Counted from the first letter of the stretch, positions 26,990 to 35,966 are shown. The stretch: 41,679 nt of DNA from an uncultured Acetobacteraceae bacterium (GCA_903907955.1 CAIVPZ010000051.1:1-41679); one strand, 5' to 3'. The notes: generated by a model not told the origin, from the sequence alone. Numbers and translations are program-made.

Positions 26990-28951
26990 ATGAACGCACC
27001 CGTGATCCCCCCCGCGCCGCTCTCCGCCGCTCCGCCGACCCCGATGCTGGACCGCGTCCGCTACCCCGCGGACCTGCGCAACTTCTCAGCCGAGCAGCTC
27101 AAGCAGGTGGCCGACGAGTTGCGGGCCGAGACGGTGGACGCCGTGTCGGTGACCGGCGGACATCTGGGCGCCAGCCTGGGGGTGGTGGAGCTGACGGTGG
27201 CCATCCACGCGGTGTTCGACACGCCGTACGACCGGCTGATCTGGGATGTCGGCCACCAATGCTACCCGCACAAGATTCTCACCGGCCGGCGCGACCGCAT
27301 CCGCACGCTGCGCCAGGGCGGCGGATTGTCGGGCTTCACCAAGCGCTCCGAGAGCGACTACGACCCGTTCGGCGCGGCGCACAGCTCCACCTCGATCTCG
27401 GCCGGGCTGGGCATGGCGGTGGCGCGCGACCTGAAATCGGCGCGCGGCATCGCCGACGACCGCCACGTCATCGCGGTGATCGGTGACGGCTCGATGAGCG
27501 CCGGCATGGCCTATGAGGCGATGAACAACGCCGGCGCGCTGCGTTCGCGGCTGGTGGTGATCCTCAACGACAACGACATGTCGATCTCGCGGCCGGTGGG
27601 GGCGATGAGCGCCTATCTGTCGCGGCTGCTGTCGTCGCGCAGCTTCCTCAACCTGCGCGAGGCGGCGGTGAAGATGGCGCGCCGCTTCCCCAGCGGCATC
27701 GAGCGCTCGGCGCGGCGGGCAGAGGAGTTCGCGCGCGGCTTCCTCACCGGCGGCGGCACGCTGTTCGAGGAGCTGGGATTCTATTACGTCGGCCCGATCG
27801 ACGGCCACAATCTGGACCATCTGCTGCCGGTGCTGCGCAATGTGCGCGACGCCGATGGCGGGCCGATCCTGGTGCATGCGATCACCCAGAAGGGCAAGGG
27901 CTACGGCCCGGCCGAGGAGAGCGCGGACAAGCTGCACGCGGTCAGCCGCTTCAATGTGGTCACCGGCGAGCAGGCGAAGGGGCCGGTGGGGGCGCCCAGC
28001 TATACCAAGGTGTTCGGCAATGCTCTGATCGCCGAGGCCGAGGCCGATCCCGACATCGTGGCGATCACCGCGGCGATGCCCACCGGCACCGGCCTGGACG
28101 CCTTTGCCAAACGTTTCCCGGATCGCTGTTTCGACGTCGGTATCGCCGAGCAGCACGCGGTTACCTTCGCGGCAGGCCTGGCGACGGAGGGCATCAAGCC
28201 GTTCTGCGCCATCTATTCGACCTTCCTGCAGCGCGGCTACGACCAGCTGGTGCACGACGTGGTGCTGCAGGGTCTGCCGGTGCGCTTCGCCATGGACCGG
28301 GCCGGGCTGGTGGGGGCGGACGGGGCGACGCATGCCGGCATTTTCGATATCGCCTTCCTGAGCTGCCTGCCCGGCATCGTGCTGATGGCGCCGTCCGACG
28401 AGGTGGAGCTGATGCACGCGGTGGCGACGGCCGCCGCGATCGACGATCGCCCGAGCGCGCTGCGCTATCCGCGCGGCGAGGGGGCAGGGCTGGCGCTGCC
28501 GGCGCGCGGCGAAGTGATGCCGATCGGCCGCGGCCGGATTGTGCGCGAGGGCGGCGGGGTGGCGCTGCTGGCGCTCGGCACCCGGCTGCACGATGCACTG
28601 CGCGCCGCCGACGAACTGGCCCAGCGCGGCCTGCCGGCCACCGTGGTCGACGCCCGTTTCGCCAAGCCGCTCGACACGGCGCTGATCGAGCAGCTGGCGC
28701 GGCACCATGAGGTGCTGGTGACGATCGAGGAGGGCAGTTCGGGCGGCTTCGGGTCGGCGGTGCTGCATCACCTGGCGTGGAAGGGGCTGCTCGATCGCGG
28801 GGTGCGGGTGCGGCCGATGGTGCTGCCGGACCGCTTCATCGACCAGGATATCCAGAGCAAGCAACTCGCCGATGCCGGACTTACCGCACGCGATATCGTG
28901 GCCACCGTGCTGGCGGCTCTTGGGCGGGAAGTTGCCGTCGCGCGGGCGTGA
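26990..28951 (+). CDS. dxs: 1-deoxy-D-xylulose-5-phosphate synthase
   Basis: Thiamine-diphosphate enzyme that joins pyruvate and glyceraldehyde 3-phosphate into DXP, the first step of the MEP isoprenoid pathway and also the precursor for PdxJ. The 653-residue product has [17 protein letters not shown], the ThDP motif [31 protein letters not shown], the transketolase-type [18 protein letters not shown] and the C-terminal domain with [15 protein letters not shown]. The ATG at 26990 is preceded by a GAGGAC site. A structured repeat forms the leader, and a double-hairpin repeat starts one base after the stop. Confidence 0.96.
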   Translation: MNAPVIPPAPLSAAPPTPMLDRVRYPADLRNFSAEQLKQVADELRAETVDAVSVTGGHLGASLGVVELTVAIHAVFDTPYDRLIWDVGHQCYPHKILTGRRDRIRTLRQGGGLSGFTKRSESDYDPFGAAHSSTSISAGLGMAVARDLKSARGIADDRHVIAVIGDGSMSAGMAYEAMNNAGALRSRLVVILNDNDMSISRPVGAMSAYLSRLLSSRSFLNLREAAVKMARRFPSGIERSARRAEEFARGFLTGGGTLFEELGFYYVGPIDGHNLDHLLPVLRNVRDADGGPILVHAITQKGKGYGPAEESADKLHAVSRFNVVTGEQAKGPVGAPSYTKVFGNALIAEAEADPDIVAITAAMPTGTGLDAFAKRFPDRCFDVGIAEQHAVTFAAGLATEGIKPFCAIYSTFLQRGYDQLVHDVVLQGLPVRFAMDRAGLVGADGATHAGIFDIAFLSCLPGIVLMAPSDEVELMHAVATAAAIDDRPSALRYPRGEGAGLALPARGEVMPIGRGRIVREGGGVALLALGTRLHDALRAADELAQRGLPATVVDARFAKPLDTALIEQLARHHEVLVTIEEGSSGGFGSAVLHHLAWKGLLDRGVRVRPMVLPDRFIDQDIQSKQLADAGLTARDIVATVLAALGREVAVARA

Positions 28952-29050
28952 AGGAAGGCCAGGGCGCTGCCCTGGACCTAAGGAATGGGTTCCAAGGGGC
29001 CACTGCCCCTTGGTGGGGTCCAGGGGCAAAGCCCCTGGCCTTGCTTCCTT
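28952..29050. repeat. Head-to-head G/C hairpin repeats, copy 4 (after dxs)
   Basis: Begins right after the dxs stop. Hairpins: CCAGGGC...GCCCTGG (about 28960-28975), CCAAGGGG...CCCCTTGG (about 28992-29013) and CCAGGGGC...GCCCCTGG (about 29020-29038), flanked on both sides by GGAAGG/CCTTCC. The position suggests service as a 3'-end or terminator-like structure for dxs. Confidence 0.85.
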
Positions 29051-29277
29051 CACCCCACCGCGGCCCCCGGCCCGGGCGCGCAGCACCCCTGATATTTCTC
29101 CCGTAGCCCTCTGGCCTCCCTGGCATTATCTTCGATAGCTCGCTTCGCTCTTTTCTTGCCATCCGCCGCGGCCTGCCTGCTGCTGATCGTGGCGACGATC
29201 CCGTACCGGTCCGCGGTCCAGTGGAAGGGATGCGGGCCGCAATTGGCGTCCCAGGGGTTTTTGGCAGCCCTCATCAA
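29050..29277 (-). pseudogene. Possible IS630-type transposase C-terminal remnant
   Basis: On the minus strand, 29277 to about 29150 reads with strong G/C third-position bias and encodes CGPHPFHWTADRYGIVATIS. This recalls the 'PKPF.WT...D.I' end of IS630-family transposases. The frame then continues into unlike, A-rich codons and ends at the edge of the G/C repeat. There is no upstream transposase part. Alternatively it is a small unrelated gene of about 75 residues. No other gene is visible between the repeat and 29318. Confidence 0.25.
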
Positions 29278-29318
29278 CAGTCCCGTCGTTGCGCGGGGCC
29301 TGAATGACAGGAAATTTC

Positions 29319-29507
29319 ATGACACAAACGCAGGCGAAAGCCGAAAGCGCCGCTCCTCCCGCCGCCAAGGCCGAGGACGACATTGCCTATCTTGCCAAGC
29401 GCTATCGCGTAACGCCGGCGATTGTGCGGGAGATCATCCGCCGGGTCGGCTCCAGCGAGCGGGGCGCGGTTGAGCGCGAGATCCAACGGGGCAAGGCCAG
29501 GCGCTAG
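29319..29507 (+). CDS. DUF3606-like small protein
   Basis: The 62-residue product contains DDIAYLAKRYRVTPAIVREI followed by IRRVGSSERGAVEREI, matching the helix-turn-helix-like 'W/Y.kRFgVs...L..AV..VG.s...V...L' pattern of DUF3606 proteins, whose role is unknown. ATG at 29319 is chosen because AGGAA lies 6 bases upstream; an ATG at 29304 is in the same frame. The next small gene begins 11 bases later, so the two are probably co-transcribed. Confidence 0.65.
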   Translation: MTQTQAKAESAAPPAAKAEDDIAYLAKRYRVTPAIVREIIRRVGSSERGAVEREIQRGKARR

Positions 29508-29518
29508 GCGCTGGTGCG

Positions 29519-29845
29519 ATGGACAAGGACGAACTGACCACCTGGGCGTTGGTCAATGGCTGGCAGATGATCGCCGGCTGCCCGAGCCTGACCAAGCCGT
29601 CGTCGCCGAAGGAGGCCATCGTGCGGATGGTCCTCAAGGCGACGGTGGTAAACCTGGAAGTGAAGAAGCCGGCCGGCAAATGGGAAAAAGTTGCCGGCGC
29701 GGCCTACCCGAAAATCGAGCCCGATCCTGAGACCGGGCTGCCGCGCGGCCTCAGCCTCGACATCATTCCAGGCTTCACCATGCTGATGCGCGAGAACAAG
29801 GACCGCCAGGTGTTTGCCCGGATGACGGGACCCGTGAAAGCCTAG
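29519..29845 (+). CDS. Small protein of unknown function
   Basis: A 108-residue hypothetical protein with a balanced, soluble composition and normal third-position G/C bias. It opens MDKDELTTWALVNGWQMIAG and has a lysine-rich middle (EVKKPAGKWEKVAGAAYPKI). I recognise no family; the opening resembles a short winged-helix or DNA-binding fold, but that is a guess. It follows the DUF3606-like gene by 11 bases. Its TAG stop runs directly into a large hairpin at 29845-29890. Confidence 0.6.
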   Translation: MDKDELTTWALVNGWQMIAGCPSLTKPSSPKEAIVRMVLKATVVNLEVKKPAGKWEKVAGAAYPKIEPDPETGLPRGLSLDIIPGFTMLMRENKDRQVFARMTGPVKA

Positions 29846-29890
29846 AGCAACATCGGCCGGACCGGCGACAGCCGGCCGATAAAGTTGCTC
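29845..29890. terminator. Hairpin behind small gene
   Basis: GAGCAAC...GTTGCTC as outer stem and ATCGGCCGG...CCGGCCGAT as inner stem form a long hairpin directly after the stop at 29843-29845. No U-run follows, so termination strength is uncertain. Confidence 0.5.
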
Positions 29891-29904
29891 GCCAAAACAA
29901 AGAG

Positions 29905-29948
29905 CTAGAGCGCGCTGACCGTCTACGGTCAGCCTGAAAGCGCTCTAG
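29905..29948. repeat. CTAGAGC-type palindromic element
   Basis: CTAGAGCG...CGCTCTAG as outer arms and GCTGACCG TCTA CGGTCAGC as inner stem. Similar TAGAGC palindromes are, from memory, common as dispersed intergenic elements in alphaproteobacteria. The TAG stop of the minus-strand DUF6481 gene (29945-29947) lies in its right arm, between convergent genes, where it could act as a bidirectional terminator. Confidence 0.6.
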
Positions 29949-30376
29949 CGGCGCGCCTTGCGGGCGGCGTAGCGGGCGTCGCGGGCGGCTTTCTGCTCGG
30001 CTGCCAGGGCGATGGCGCGCGCCTTCTTGTCTTCGTCCAGGGCGGCGGCGCGGGCAAGCATGTCGGCTTCCGCCTCGCGTGCCTGGGCGGCGGCGCGGGC
30101 CTGGCGGGCGGCTTCCTCGCGCGCCTGGGCAGCCTGCTCGGCGGCGCGTGCAACCCGCTCGGCTTCCAGGCGGGCTGCCTCGGCGGCGCGCGCGGCCTGA
30201 CGCTCGGCGATGCGGGCGTCGCGGGCTTCGGCGATTGCCTTCTGCGCCGCCAGGCGTTCGAGCACGGCGGGATCGTCAGGCCCGGGCTGTTCACGGAACC
30301 GCGCCAGCGCGGCCTTCCTGGCGTTCGCTGCGGTGGTCAGTCGATCGTTGAAGTTGTCATATTTGTGAGCGCTCAT
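29945..30376 (-). CDS. DUF6481 family protein
   Basis: The 143-residue product opens MSAHKYDNFNDRLTTAANAR and then becomes an extended Ala/Arg/Glu-rich helix (about residues 45-140, with repeated EAARLEAERVARAAEQAAQA-like segments). This is the make-up of DUF6481 proteins of alphaproteobacteria, whose function is unknown. The long charged helix suggests a coiled coil or nucleic-acid contact. The ATG at 30376 has no evident ribosome site. It is divergent from cydC. Confidence 0.75.
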   Translation of the reverse strand: MSAHKYDNFNDRLTTAANARKAALARFREQPGPDDPAVLERLAAQKAIAEARDARIAERQAARAAEAARLEAERVARAAEQAAQAREEAARQARAAAQAREAEADMLARAAALDEDKKARAIALAAEQKAARDARYAARKARR

Positions 30377-30535
30377 TATAGTAATTTACCAAGATCGGTC
30401 GCGCGCGCATAGCCCGGCCGGCGCATGGCTGTGCCTCCCGCTCCGGCAGGCTGCCCGGGGGTGCGCGGCATGCCATCCTTCCGGCGCGCGGTGGCCGGGC
30501 TTCAACCCGAGTTGACGCAGCCGCAAGCGGGCGCA

Positions 30536-32200
30536 ATGGATCAGGCCATGACAGACCTTGCTTCGCCGCTGTTGCGCGTGCTCTCGCTGTGGCGCGGTCG
30601 CGCCGTCTGGCTGCTTGCCGGCGCCTTGATCACCATGGCCGCGCTCGCCGCGGGGATGGCCCTGATGGGGTTGTCGGGCGGGCTGGTGGCGGGGCTGGTG
30701 ACCGGGACGGCGCTCGGCGTGCCGGCGCTGCTGCGCACGCTCGGGCCGGTGCGGGTGGTGCTGCGCTATCTGGAGCGCCTGGTCGCGCACGATGCCACCT
30801 TCCGCGCGCTGGCCGATCTGCGCGTGTGGTTTTTCCGCGGGCTGGCCGGCAGCGCCGCCGGCGGCCTGGGGTTCCGCCGCGCCGGCGACGTGCTGGCGCG
30901 GCTGGTGAACGACGTGGAGGCGCTGGACGGGCTGTACATCCGCATCCTGTTGCCGCTGTCCTGCGCGGTGCTGCTGGTGGTGGCCTTGCCGCTGCTGCTG
31001 CTCCGGCTCGACCCCCGGGTTGCGGCCGGGGTTGCCGTGCTGTTCGTCATCGCCGCCTTTGTCCTGCCGGTGCTCGCCGCGCGCGCTTCCGCCGGCGCCG
31101 GACACCGGCTGTCCATGGCCACCGCGGCGCTGCGGGTGGCGGCGCTGGACGCCATCTCCGGCCTGCGCGAGGTGCGTGCGTTCGGCGCCGAGGGGCGCAT
31201 GCTGGCGCTGGTGCAGGCGCGCGAGGGGGCGCTGCTCGACGCCCAGCGCGACGTGTCCGCGCGCGGCGCGCGGGCCGGCGCGGCGGCTTTCCTGTGCGGC
31301 CAGGCCGCCATTCTTGTGGTGCTGGCCGCGGCGACGCTGCGCTGGGTGCCGGACACGCCGGCGGCGATCGCCGCCACCTTCCTGGTGGTGGCCGGGTTCG
31401 AGGCGGTGGCCGGGCTGACCCTGGCCGGCAGCCAGGCCGGCCATGCCAGCGCCGCCGCGGTGCGTGTGCTGGAGGCGGCCGAGGGCGCCCCGCCGGTGCC
31501 CGACCCGGCGCATCCCGCCCCGTTGCCGGCGGGCAGCGCGCTGCGGTTCGAGGCGGTGCAGTTTCGCTGGCAGCCCGACCGTGCCAGCGTGTTCGACGCG
31601 TTTTCGCTCGACATTCCGGCCGGCACCCGGATCGCCGTGCTCGGCCCGTCGGGGTCCGGCAAGTCCACGCTGGCGGCGCTGGCGCTGAAGGTGGCGGCGC
31701 CGCAAGCCGGCCGGGTGCTGCTGGGCGGGATGGATATCGCCACGCTGTCCGGCGACGCGGTGCGCAGCCGGATCGCCTGGCTGAGCCAGGCCACCCACCT
31801 GTTCGACGACACCATCCGCAACAACCTGCTGCTGGCCCGGCCGGATGCCGACGAGGCGGCGCTGTGGGCGGCGCTGGAATCGGCGCACATCGCCGCCTTC
31901 GTGCGCAGCCTGCCGGACGGGCTGGATGCCTGGGTGGGCGAGGCCGGGGCGAAGGTTTCGGGCGGGCAGGGGCGGCGGCTGGCGCTCGCCCGCGCGCTGC
32001 TGTCGGCCGCCCCCATCCTGATCCTGGACGAACCCTGCGTGGGGCTGGACGCCGAGACCGAGCGCGACTTCATGGCGACGCTGAACGAGGTGGCGGACGG
32101 CCGCACGCTGGTGCTGATCGCCCACCGGCTGACCGGGGTGGAGCGGCTGGACCGCATCTGGCGCCTCTCGGCCGGCCATGCGGTGGCCGCGGCGGGGTGA
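30536..32200 (+). CDS. cydC: Thiol reductant ABC exporter subunit CydC
   Basis: Half-transporter of the CydDC system that exports glutathione/cysteine and is needed for cytochrome bd assembly. N-terminal membrane domain with six hydrophobic segments (about residues 15-290) includes the CydC-type LRYLERLVAHDATFRALADL and FRRAGDVLARLVNDVEALD. The ABC domain has Walker A LGPSGSGKSTLAALAL, signature VSGGQGRRLALARALL, Walker B ILILDEPCVGLDAETE and the switch histidine in LIAHRLTGVERLD. Length is about 554 residues; ATG at 30548 is an alternative. CydC works with CydD, normally encoded just upstream, but no cydD or cydAB is present here; the upstream neighbour is DUF6481 on the other strand. Confidence 0.88.
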   Translation: MDQAMTDLASPLLRVLSLWRGRAVWLLAGALITMAALAAGMALMGLSGGLVAGLVTGTALGVPALLRTLGPVRVVLRYLERLVAHDATFRALADLRVWFFRGLAGSAAGGLGFRRAGDVLARLVNDVEALDGLYIRILLPLSCAVLLVVALPLLLLRLDPRVAAGVAVLFVIAAFVLPVLAARASAGAGHRLSMATAALRVAALDAISGLREVRAFGAEGRMLALVQAREGALLDAQRDVSARGARAGAAAFLCGQAAILVVLAAATLRWVPDTPAAIAATFLVVAGFEAVAGLTLAGSQAGHASAAAVRVLEAAEGAPPVPDPAHPAPLPAGSALRFEAVQFRWQPDRASVFDAFSLDIPAGTRIAVLGPSGSGKSTLAALALKVAAPQAGRVLLGGMDIATLSGDAVRSRIAWLSQATHLFDDTIRNNLLLARPDADEAALWAALESAHIAAFVRSLPDGLDAWVGEAGAKVSGGQGRRLALARALLSAAPILILDEPCVGLDAETERDFMATLNEVADGRTLVLIAHRLTGVERLDRIWRLSAGHAVAAAG

Positions 32201-32232
32201 GCGCGGGTGGCGCGCATGACCGTTTCGAGTCT

Positions 32233-32246
32233 TTGATTTAGATCAA
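32233..32246. promoter_or_regulatory. FNR/ANR-type box
   Basis: TTGATTTAGATCAA is a perfect match to the FNR consensus TTGAT-N4-ATCAA. It lies 33 bases after the cydC stop and 137 bases before the start of the EF-G-like gene, in a locally A/T-rich intergenic region, so it most likely controls that downstream gene. Binding by an FNR/FixK-type regulator is inference from the consensus. Confidence 0.65.
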
Positions 32247-32382
32247 CAACACAACGTTTGGCGCAACAAATAGCCTCTTGGCGGCCCGCCGCGATGCGGC
32301 TCATGATGCCGCCAGCAGCCGGCGCACGGCTTGGCGCCTCAACGGCCAGGCGAGAGCCCGGGACCGGCCCAGGAGGTCGCTC

Positions 32383-34344
32383 GTGCCACACACGCAAACC
32401 GGTCCCCGCACCGTGGCCATCGTCGGTCCCTACGGCAGCGGAAAATCCACCCTGTTCGACGCGCTGGTCGCCGCCGCCGGCGGCCCTGCCCGCCGCGGCG
32501 CGGCGCCGCGCGGCAACACCCGCATTGCCCATTGCACCTATCTCGACGAGCCCTGGGCGCTGATCGACTGTCCGGGCTCGGTGGAGCTGGCGCACGAGGC
32601 CGAGGCCGCGCTGGCGGTGGCCGACATCGCCGTGGTGGTCTGCGACCCCGACCCGGTGCGCGCCCTTACCGTGGCCCCGCTGCTGCGCCGGCTGGAAGAA
32701 CTCGGCATGCCGGCCATGGTGTTCGTCAACCGCATCGACACCTTTACCGGCCAGGTGCGCGACACGCTCACCGCCCTGCAGGAGCTGACCCGGCGCCCGC
32801 TGGTGCTGCGCGAGGTGCCGATCCGCGATGGCGAGGCGATCACCGGCTATGTCGATGTGGTCAGCGAGCGCGCCTATCTGTTCCGGCGCGGTACTGCCTC
32901 GGAGCTGATCCAGTTGCCGGACAGCGTCATCGAGCCAGGGTCCGAGGCGCGGGCGGCGCTGGTGGAGGTGCTGGCCGATCACGACGACGCGCTGCTGGAA
33001 AAGGTGGTCGAGGACATCAAGCCGACCCCCGACGAGGTGTTCGAGCGGCTGCGCGCCGAGGAATCGCTCGCCCATGTGACCGAGGTGCTGCTGGGCTGTG
33101 CCGAGCGCGATCACGGTATCCGCCGGCTTTGGAAGGCGCTGCGCCACGACGCCCCGACCGCCGCGCAGACCGCCGAACGGCGCGGCGTGGCGGCCGAGGG
33201 CGGTCCCATGGTGCAGGTGTTCCGCACGCTGAATGCCGGCCATGGCGGCAAGCTCTCCTGGGCGCGGGTCTGGCGCGGCCCGGTGAAGGATGGCGCCACG
33301 CTGGACGGCAACCGCATCGGCGGCATGTGGCGGGCCGGCAATGGCGACATGCTGAAGATCACCGAGGCGGCGACCGGCGAGATCGTCGCGCTCGGCCGGC
33401 TGGACGGGGTGGCCACCGGCGCCGTGCTGGGCGATGCCGGCAATGCGGAACTGGCTTTCCCGGCACCGTCGCAGCCGGTCTATTCGGTCGCCATTACCAC
33501 CGCCGACCGCAAGGATGATGTGCGGCTGTCGGGCGCACTGCACAAGCTGGTGGAGGAGGACCCCGGCCTGGTGCTGCGCCAGGACCCGGACATGGGCGAG
33601 ACCATCCTGTCCGGCCAGGGCGAGATGCACCTGAAGGGGGCGATGGAGCGGCTGGCCACCGCCTTCGGCGTGAAGGTGGACGCGCACCGCCCGCGCATCC
33701 CGTTCCGCGAGACCATCCGCCAGCCGGTGCACCAGCACGGGCGGCTGAAGCGGCAGACCGGCGGGCATGGGCAGTTCGCCGACGTGAAGCTGGACATCGC
33801 CCCGCGCGAGCGCGGCGAGGGTTTTCTGTTCATCGACAAGATCGTCGGCGGCGCGGTGCCGCGGCAGTACATCCCGGCGGTCGGCGAGGCGGCCGAGGAA
33901 GCCGCGCGCAAGGGGGCGTTCGGCTATCCGGTGGTGGACATCTCGGTGACGCTGGTCGATGGCGGTTTCCACACCGTGGACAGCTCCGACATGGCCTTCC
34001 GCACCGCCACCCGCATGGCAATTCAGGAGGCGATGCCGAAGGCCGATCCGGTGCTGCTGGAGCCGATGCACCATGTCACCGTGACGGTGCCGAACAGCTA
34101 CACGGCGACCGCCCAGCGCCTGCTGACCGGACGGCGCGGCCAGATCCTTGGCTACGCCGAGCGGGAAGGCTGGTCCGGCTGGGACGATGTCGAGGCGGTG
34201 GTGCCGGAAGCGGAACTGCACGACTTCATCATCGAGCTGCGCAGCCAGACGATGGGGCTGGGCACCTACCGCCACCAGTTCGACCACCTCGCGGAGGCGC
34301 ATGGCAAGGTGGTGGCCGAGGCGCAGAAGATGGCGGCGGGGTAA
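32383..34344 (+). CDS. Elongation factor G-like protein with degenerate GTPase domain
   Basis: Similar to EF-G over domains II-V: domain III has LHKLVEEDPGLVLRQDPDMG and ILSGQGEMHLKGAMERL; domain IV has KRQTGGHGQFADVKL, FIDKIVGGAVPRQYIPAVGE; domain V has PNSYTATAQRLLTGRRGQIL. The N-terminal G domain is unusual: G1 is GPYGSGKST instead of AHVDAGKTT, no switch-I RGITI block is visible, G3 is DCPGS instead of DTPGH (the catalytic His is lost) and G4 is NRID instead of NKxD. At 653 residues it is about 45 shorter than EF-G. GTG at 32383 follows a strong AGGAGG 6 bases away. It is therefore a paralogue, not the housekeeping translocase; the function is unknown and could be ribosome rescue, recycling or stress related. 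An FNR box lies upstream. Confidence 0.85.
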   Translation: MPHTQTGPRTVAIVGPYGSGKSTLFDALVAAAGGPARRGAAPRGNTRIAHCTYLDEPWALIDCPGSVELAHEAEAALAVADIAVVVCDPDPVRALTVAPLLRRLEELGMPAMVFVNRIDTFTGQVRDTLTALQELTRRPLVLREVPIRDGEAITGYVDVVSERAYLFRRGTASELIQLPDSVIEPGSEARAALVEVLADHDDALLEKVVEDIKPTPDEVFERLRAEESLAHVTEVLLGCAERDHGIRRLWKALRHDAPTAAQTAERRGVAAEGGPMVQVFRTLNAGHGGKLSWARVWRGPVKDGATLDGNRIGGMWRAGNGDMLKITEAATGEIVALGRLDGVATGAVLGDAGNAELAFPAPSQPVYSVAITTADRKDDVRLSGALHKLVEEDPGLVLRQDPDMGETILSGQGEMHLKGAMERLATAFGVKVDAHRPRIPFRETIRQPVHQHGRLKRQTGGHGQFADVKLDIAPRERGEGFLFIDKIVGGAVPRQYIPAVGEAAEEAARKGAFGYPVVDISVTLVDGGFHTVDSSDMAFRTATRMAIQEAMPKADPVLLEPMHHVTVTVPNSYTATAQRLLTGRRGQILGYAEREGWSGWDDVEAVVPEAELHDFIIELRSQTMGLGTYRHQFDHLAEAHGKVVAEAQKMAAG

Positions 34345-34363
34345 GCGGCCCCGTTCGTTCATC

Positions 34364-34503
34364 GGTCCAGGGGCCGCCGGCCCCTGGTGGATGCCCTACA
34401 AGGCGCAGCCCTGGCCCCCATTATCCATGGGTTCCAAGGGCTGATGGCCCTTGGTGGGTCCTGGGCAAAGCCCTGGTGGGGTCCGGGGCAACGCCCCGGC
34501 GGG
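34364..34503. repeat. G/C hairpin repeat cluster, copy 5 (after the EF-G-like gene)
   Basis: A series of short perfect or near-perfect hairpins: CCAGGGGCC...GGCCCCTGG (about 34367-34386), CCAAGGGC...GCCCTTGG (about 34434-34454), GGGC..AAA..GCCC and CCGGGGC...GCCCCGG (about 34483-34499). They are joined by the same GGGTTCCAAGGG and GGGGTCC linkers as the other copies. It starts about 20 bases after the stop. Confidence 0.75.
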
Positions 34504-34832
34504 ATCAACTGAATACCCAATAGAGCAGTGCCATATTTCGGTACCGCAACATCTCGCCATTGCCACAGCGGGGAATTGCCCCGGCAGGCACAAGCTTTTC
34601 CCCACGCAACGCAGGTCCGGCGGATCGTCGGCTCTGCCGAGGCAGGCCGTGCCCCCTGGCAGGCGCGTTGTTCATCCGAAATGTTCTGGTGTCAGGGGGG
34701 TTGCGCTACCGGCTGGTTCCGCCTAACTAATAATGCGAAGCATTCTTGGTTGCCGATCGTGGCCCGGCTGCCATTACGAATCGGCATGGATTTTCCAGGC
34801 CAGGCAATTGTGCTGCGGGGGGATGCCGGACG
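34504..34832. other. Intergenic region, no gene seen
   Basis: About 330 bases of lower G/C content between the hairpin cluster and the first of the tandem paralogues. I see no supportable frame, known RNA or clear terminator; an A/T-richer stretch at about 34723-34745 is a plausible promoter area for the gene at 34833. Confidence 0.4.
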
Positions 34833-35966
34833 ATGGACCCGATGACGCTGCTGACCGCCTTCCTGTTGCTGCTCGGCGTGATCGCCACGGATACGATGCT
34901 GAATCCGGTTGCGGTGCAGATCGATGTCTCCGCGCCCACCAACGTCTATCGGGACGTCATCGACCAGGCGAGCCTGGAGGACATGTTCAACGCCCAGCTC
35001 GACAAGGTTGCGGCAACGGCTTCGGTGGTGCATCCGCCGGAAATCAAATCCAGCTCGGAACAGAGCATCGGCCTCACGCTGGCCGAATCGGTCAAGTTGA
35101 AGCCGGTTGCCATCGCGCTGCAACGGCAGGTGGGATCGGACCCCGACCGTCTGCGCTTCGCGCTGTTCCTGGACGGCAAGGAATTGCGCGGCGTGGTGGC
35201 CGGCCACAGCAAATCGCTTGCCAGTTTCAGCCAGACCTTCACCCAGGCACCGGACGAGACCACGCTCAACCTCGTGCAGCGCGCCGCCAACTGGGGGGCG
35301 GCACAGCTGGCGCCGTACAACACCGCGCTGTATCTGCTCCAGCGGCATGGCGGCGACGGCGACTTCCGCGACGTCGCCGCCTTGTGCGAACATGCGATCC
35401 TGCACCAGCCGCCGGCGCCGGTGAACCCGACGCGCGGGCAGTTCGAGAACCTGCAGGGCCTGATCGCGCTGTTCCGCAACGATCCGACGACGGCGCGCCG
35501 CCGGTTCGAGGCTTCCGCCGCGTCCTGGCCGGGGGCGCCGGTGCCGCAGCTGAACCTTGCCTTCTCCGAGCTTGCCGCCGACGATTACACCGCCGCGGCC
35601 GGGCGGATGCATGCTTTGCTGGCGAACATGCCGTCGAGCCACCCGGCGGTGTTCGCCACCGCGCACCTGACGCTGGCAACGGCGCTGATGGGGCTGCACC
35701 AGTACGACGAAGCCGATGCGCAGTTGGAACAGGCCATGCAGGTCAATCCCGACAGCTCCGCTGCGGCCGATCTGTGGGCCGATCTGAAGCAGGTGCGCGG
35801 CGATCAGGCCGAGTCCGCCCGGCTGCGCCGGCTGGCGCTGCAGAACTCCGAGAAGTTCGAGAATTTCGGCGAAATGGCGGCGCTGTATTTCGCGATGTCC
35901 TGGCACGACAAGGAAGCGGTTAGCCGCAGCAAGTTCAGTAACCCGGGCGCGCTGGAATTCCACTGA
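34833..35966 (+). CDS. Membrane-anchored TPR-like protein, paralogue 1
   Basis: The 377-residue product has one N-terminal hydrophobic segment (LLTAFLLLLGVIATDTM), then a unique domain (about residues 30-160) and a helical C-terminal part whose repeats resemble tetratricopeptide units (GLIALFRNDPTTARRRFEAS; LATALMGLHQYDEADAQLEQ followed by AMQVNPDSS). It is predicted to be anchored in the inner membrane with the repeat domain outside or at the membrane face. ATG at 34833 has a G-rich site about 9 bases upstream. The next gene is a full-length paralogue of the same length. Function unknown; TPR domains usually mediate protein contacts. Confidence 0.65.
   Translation: MDPMTLLTAFLLLLGVIATDTMLNPVAVQIDVSAPTNVYRDVIDQASLEDMFNAQLDKVAATASVVHPPEIKSSSEQSIGLTLAESVKLKPVAIALQRQVGSDPDRLRFALFLDGKELRGVVAGHSKSLASFSQTFTQAPDETTLNLVQRAANWGAAQLAPYNTALYLLQRHGGDGDFRDVAALCEHAILHQPPAPVNPTRGQFENLQGLIALFRNDPTTARRRFEASAASWPGAPVPQLNLAFSELAADDYTAAAGRMHALLANMPSSHPAVFATAHLTLATALMGLHQYDEADAQLEQAMQVNPDSSAAADLWADLKQVRGDQAESARLRRLALQNSEKFENFGEMAALYFAMSWHDKEAVSRSKFSNPGALEFH

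Noticed and set aside
30376-30392. TATAAT overlapping the start codon of the DUF6481 gene
   Set aside because: A start of transcription from it would fall inside the gene, and no -35 hexamer lies at proper spacing; probably chance.
30766-34362. Minus-strand open frame of about 1200 codons opposite cydC and the EF-G-like gene
   Set aside because: It spans two well-supported genes and their intergenic region, and its product is low-complexity; a codon-bias shadow.
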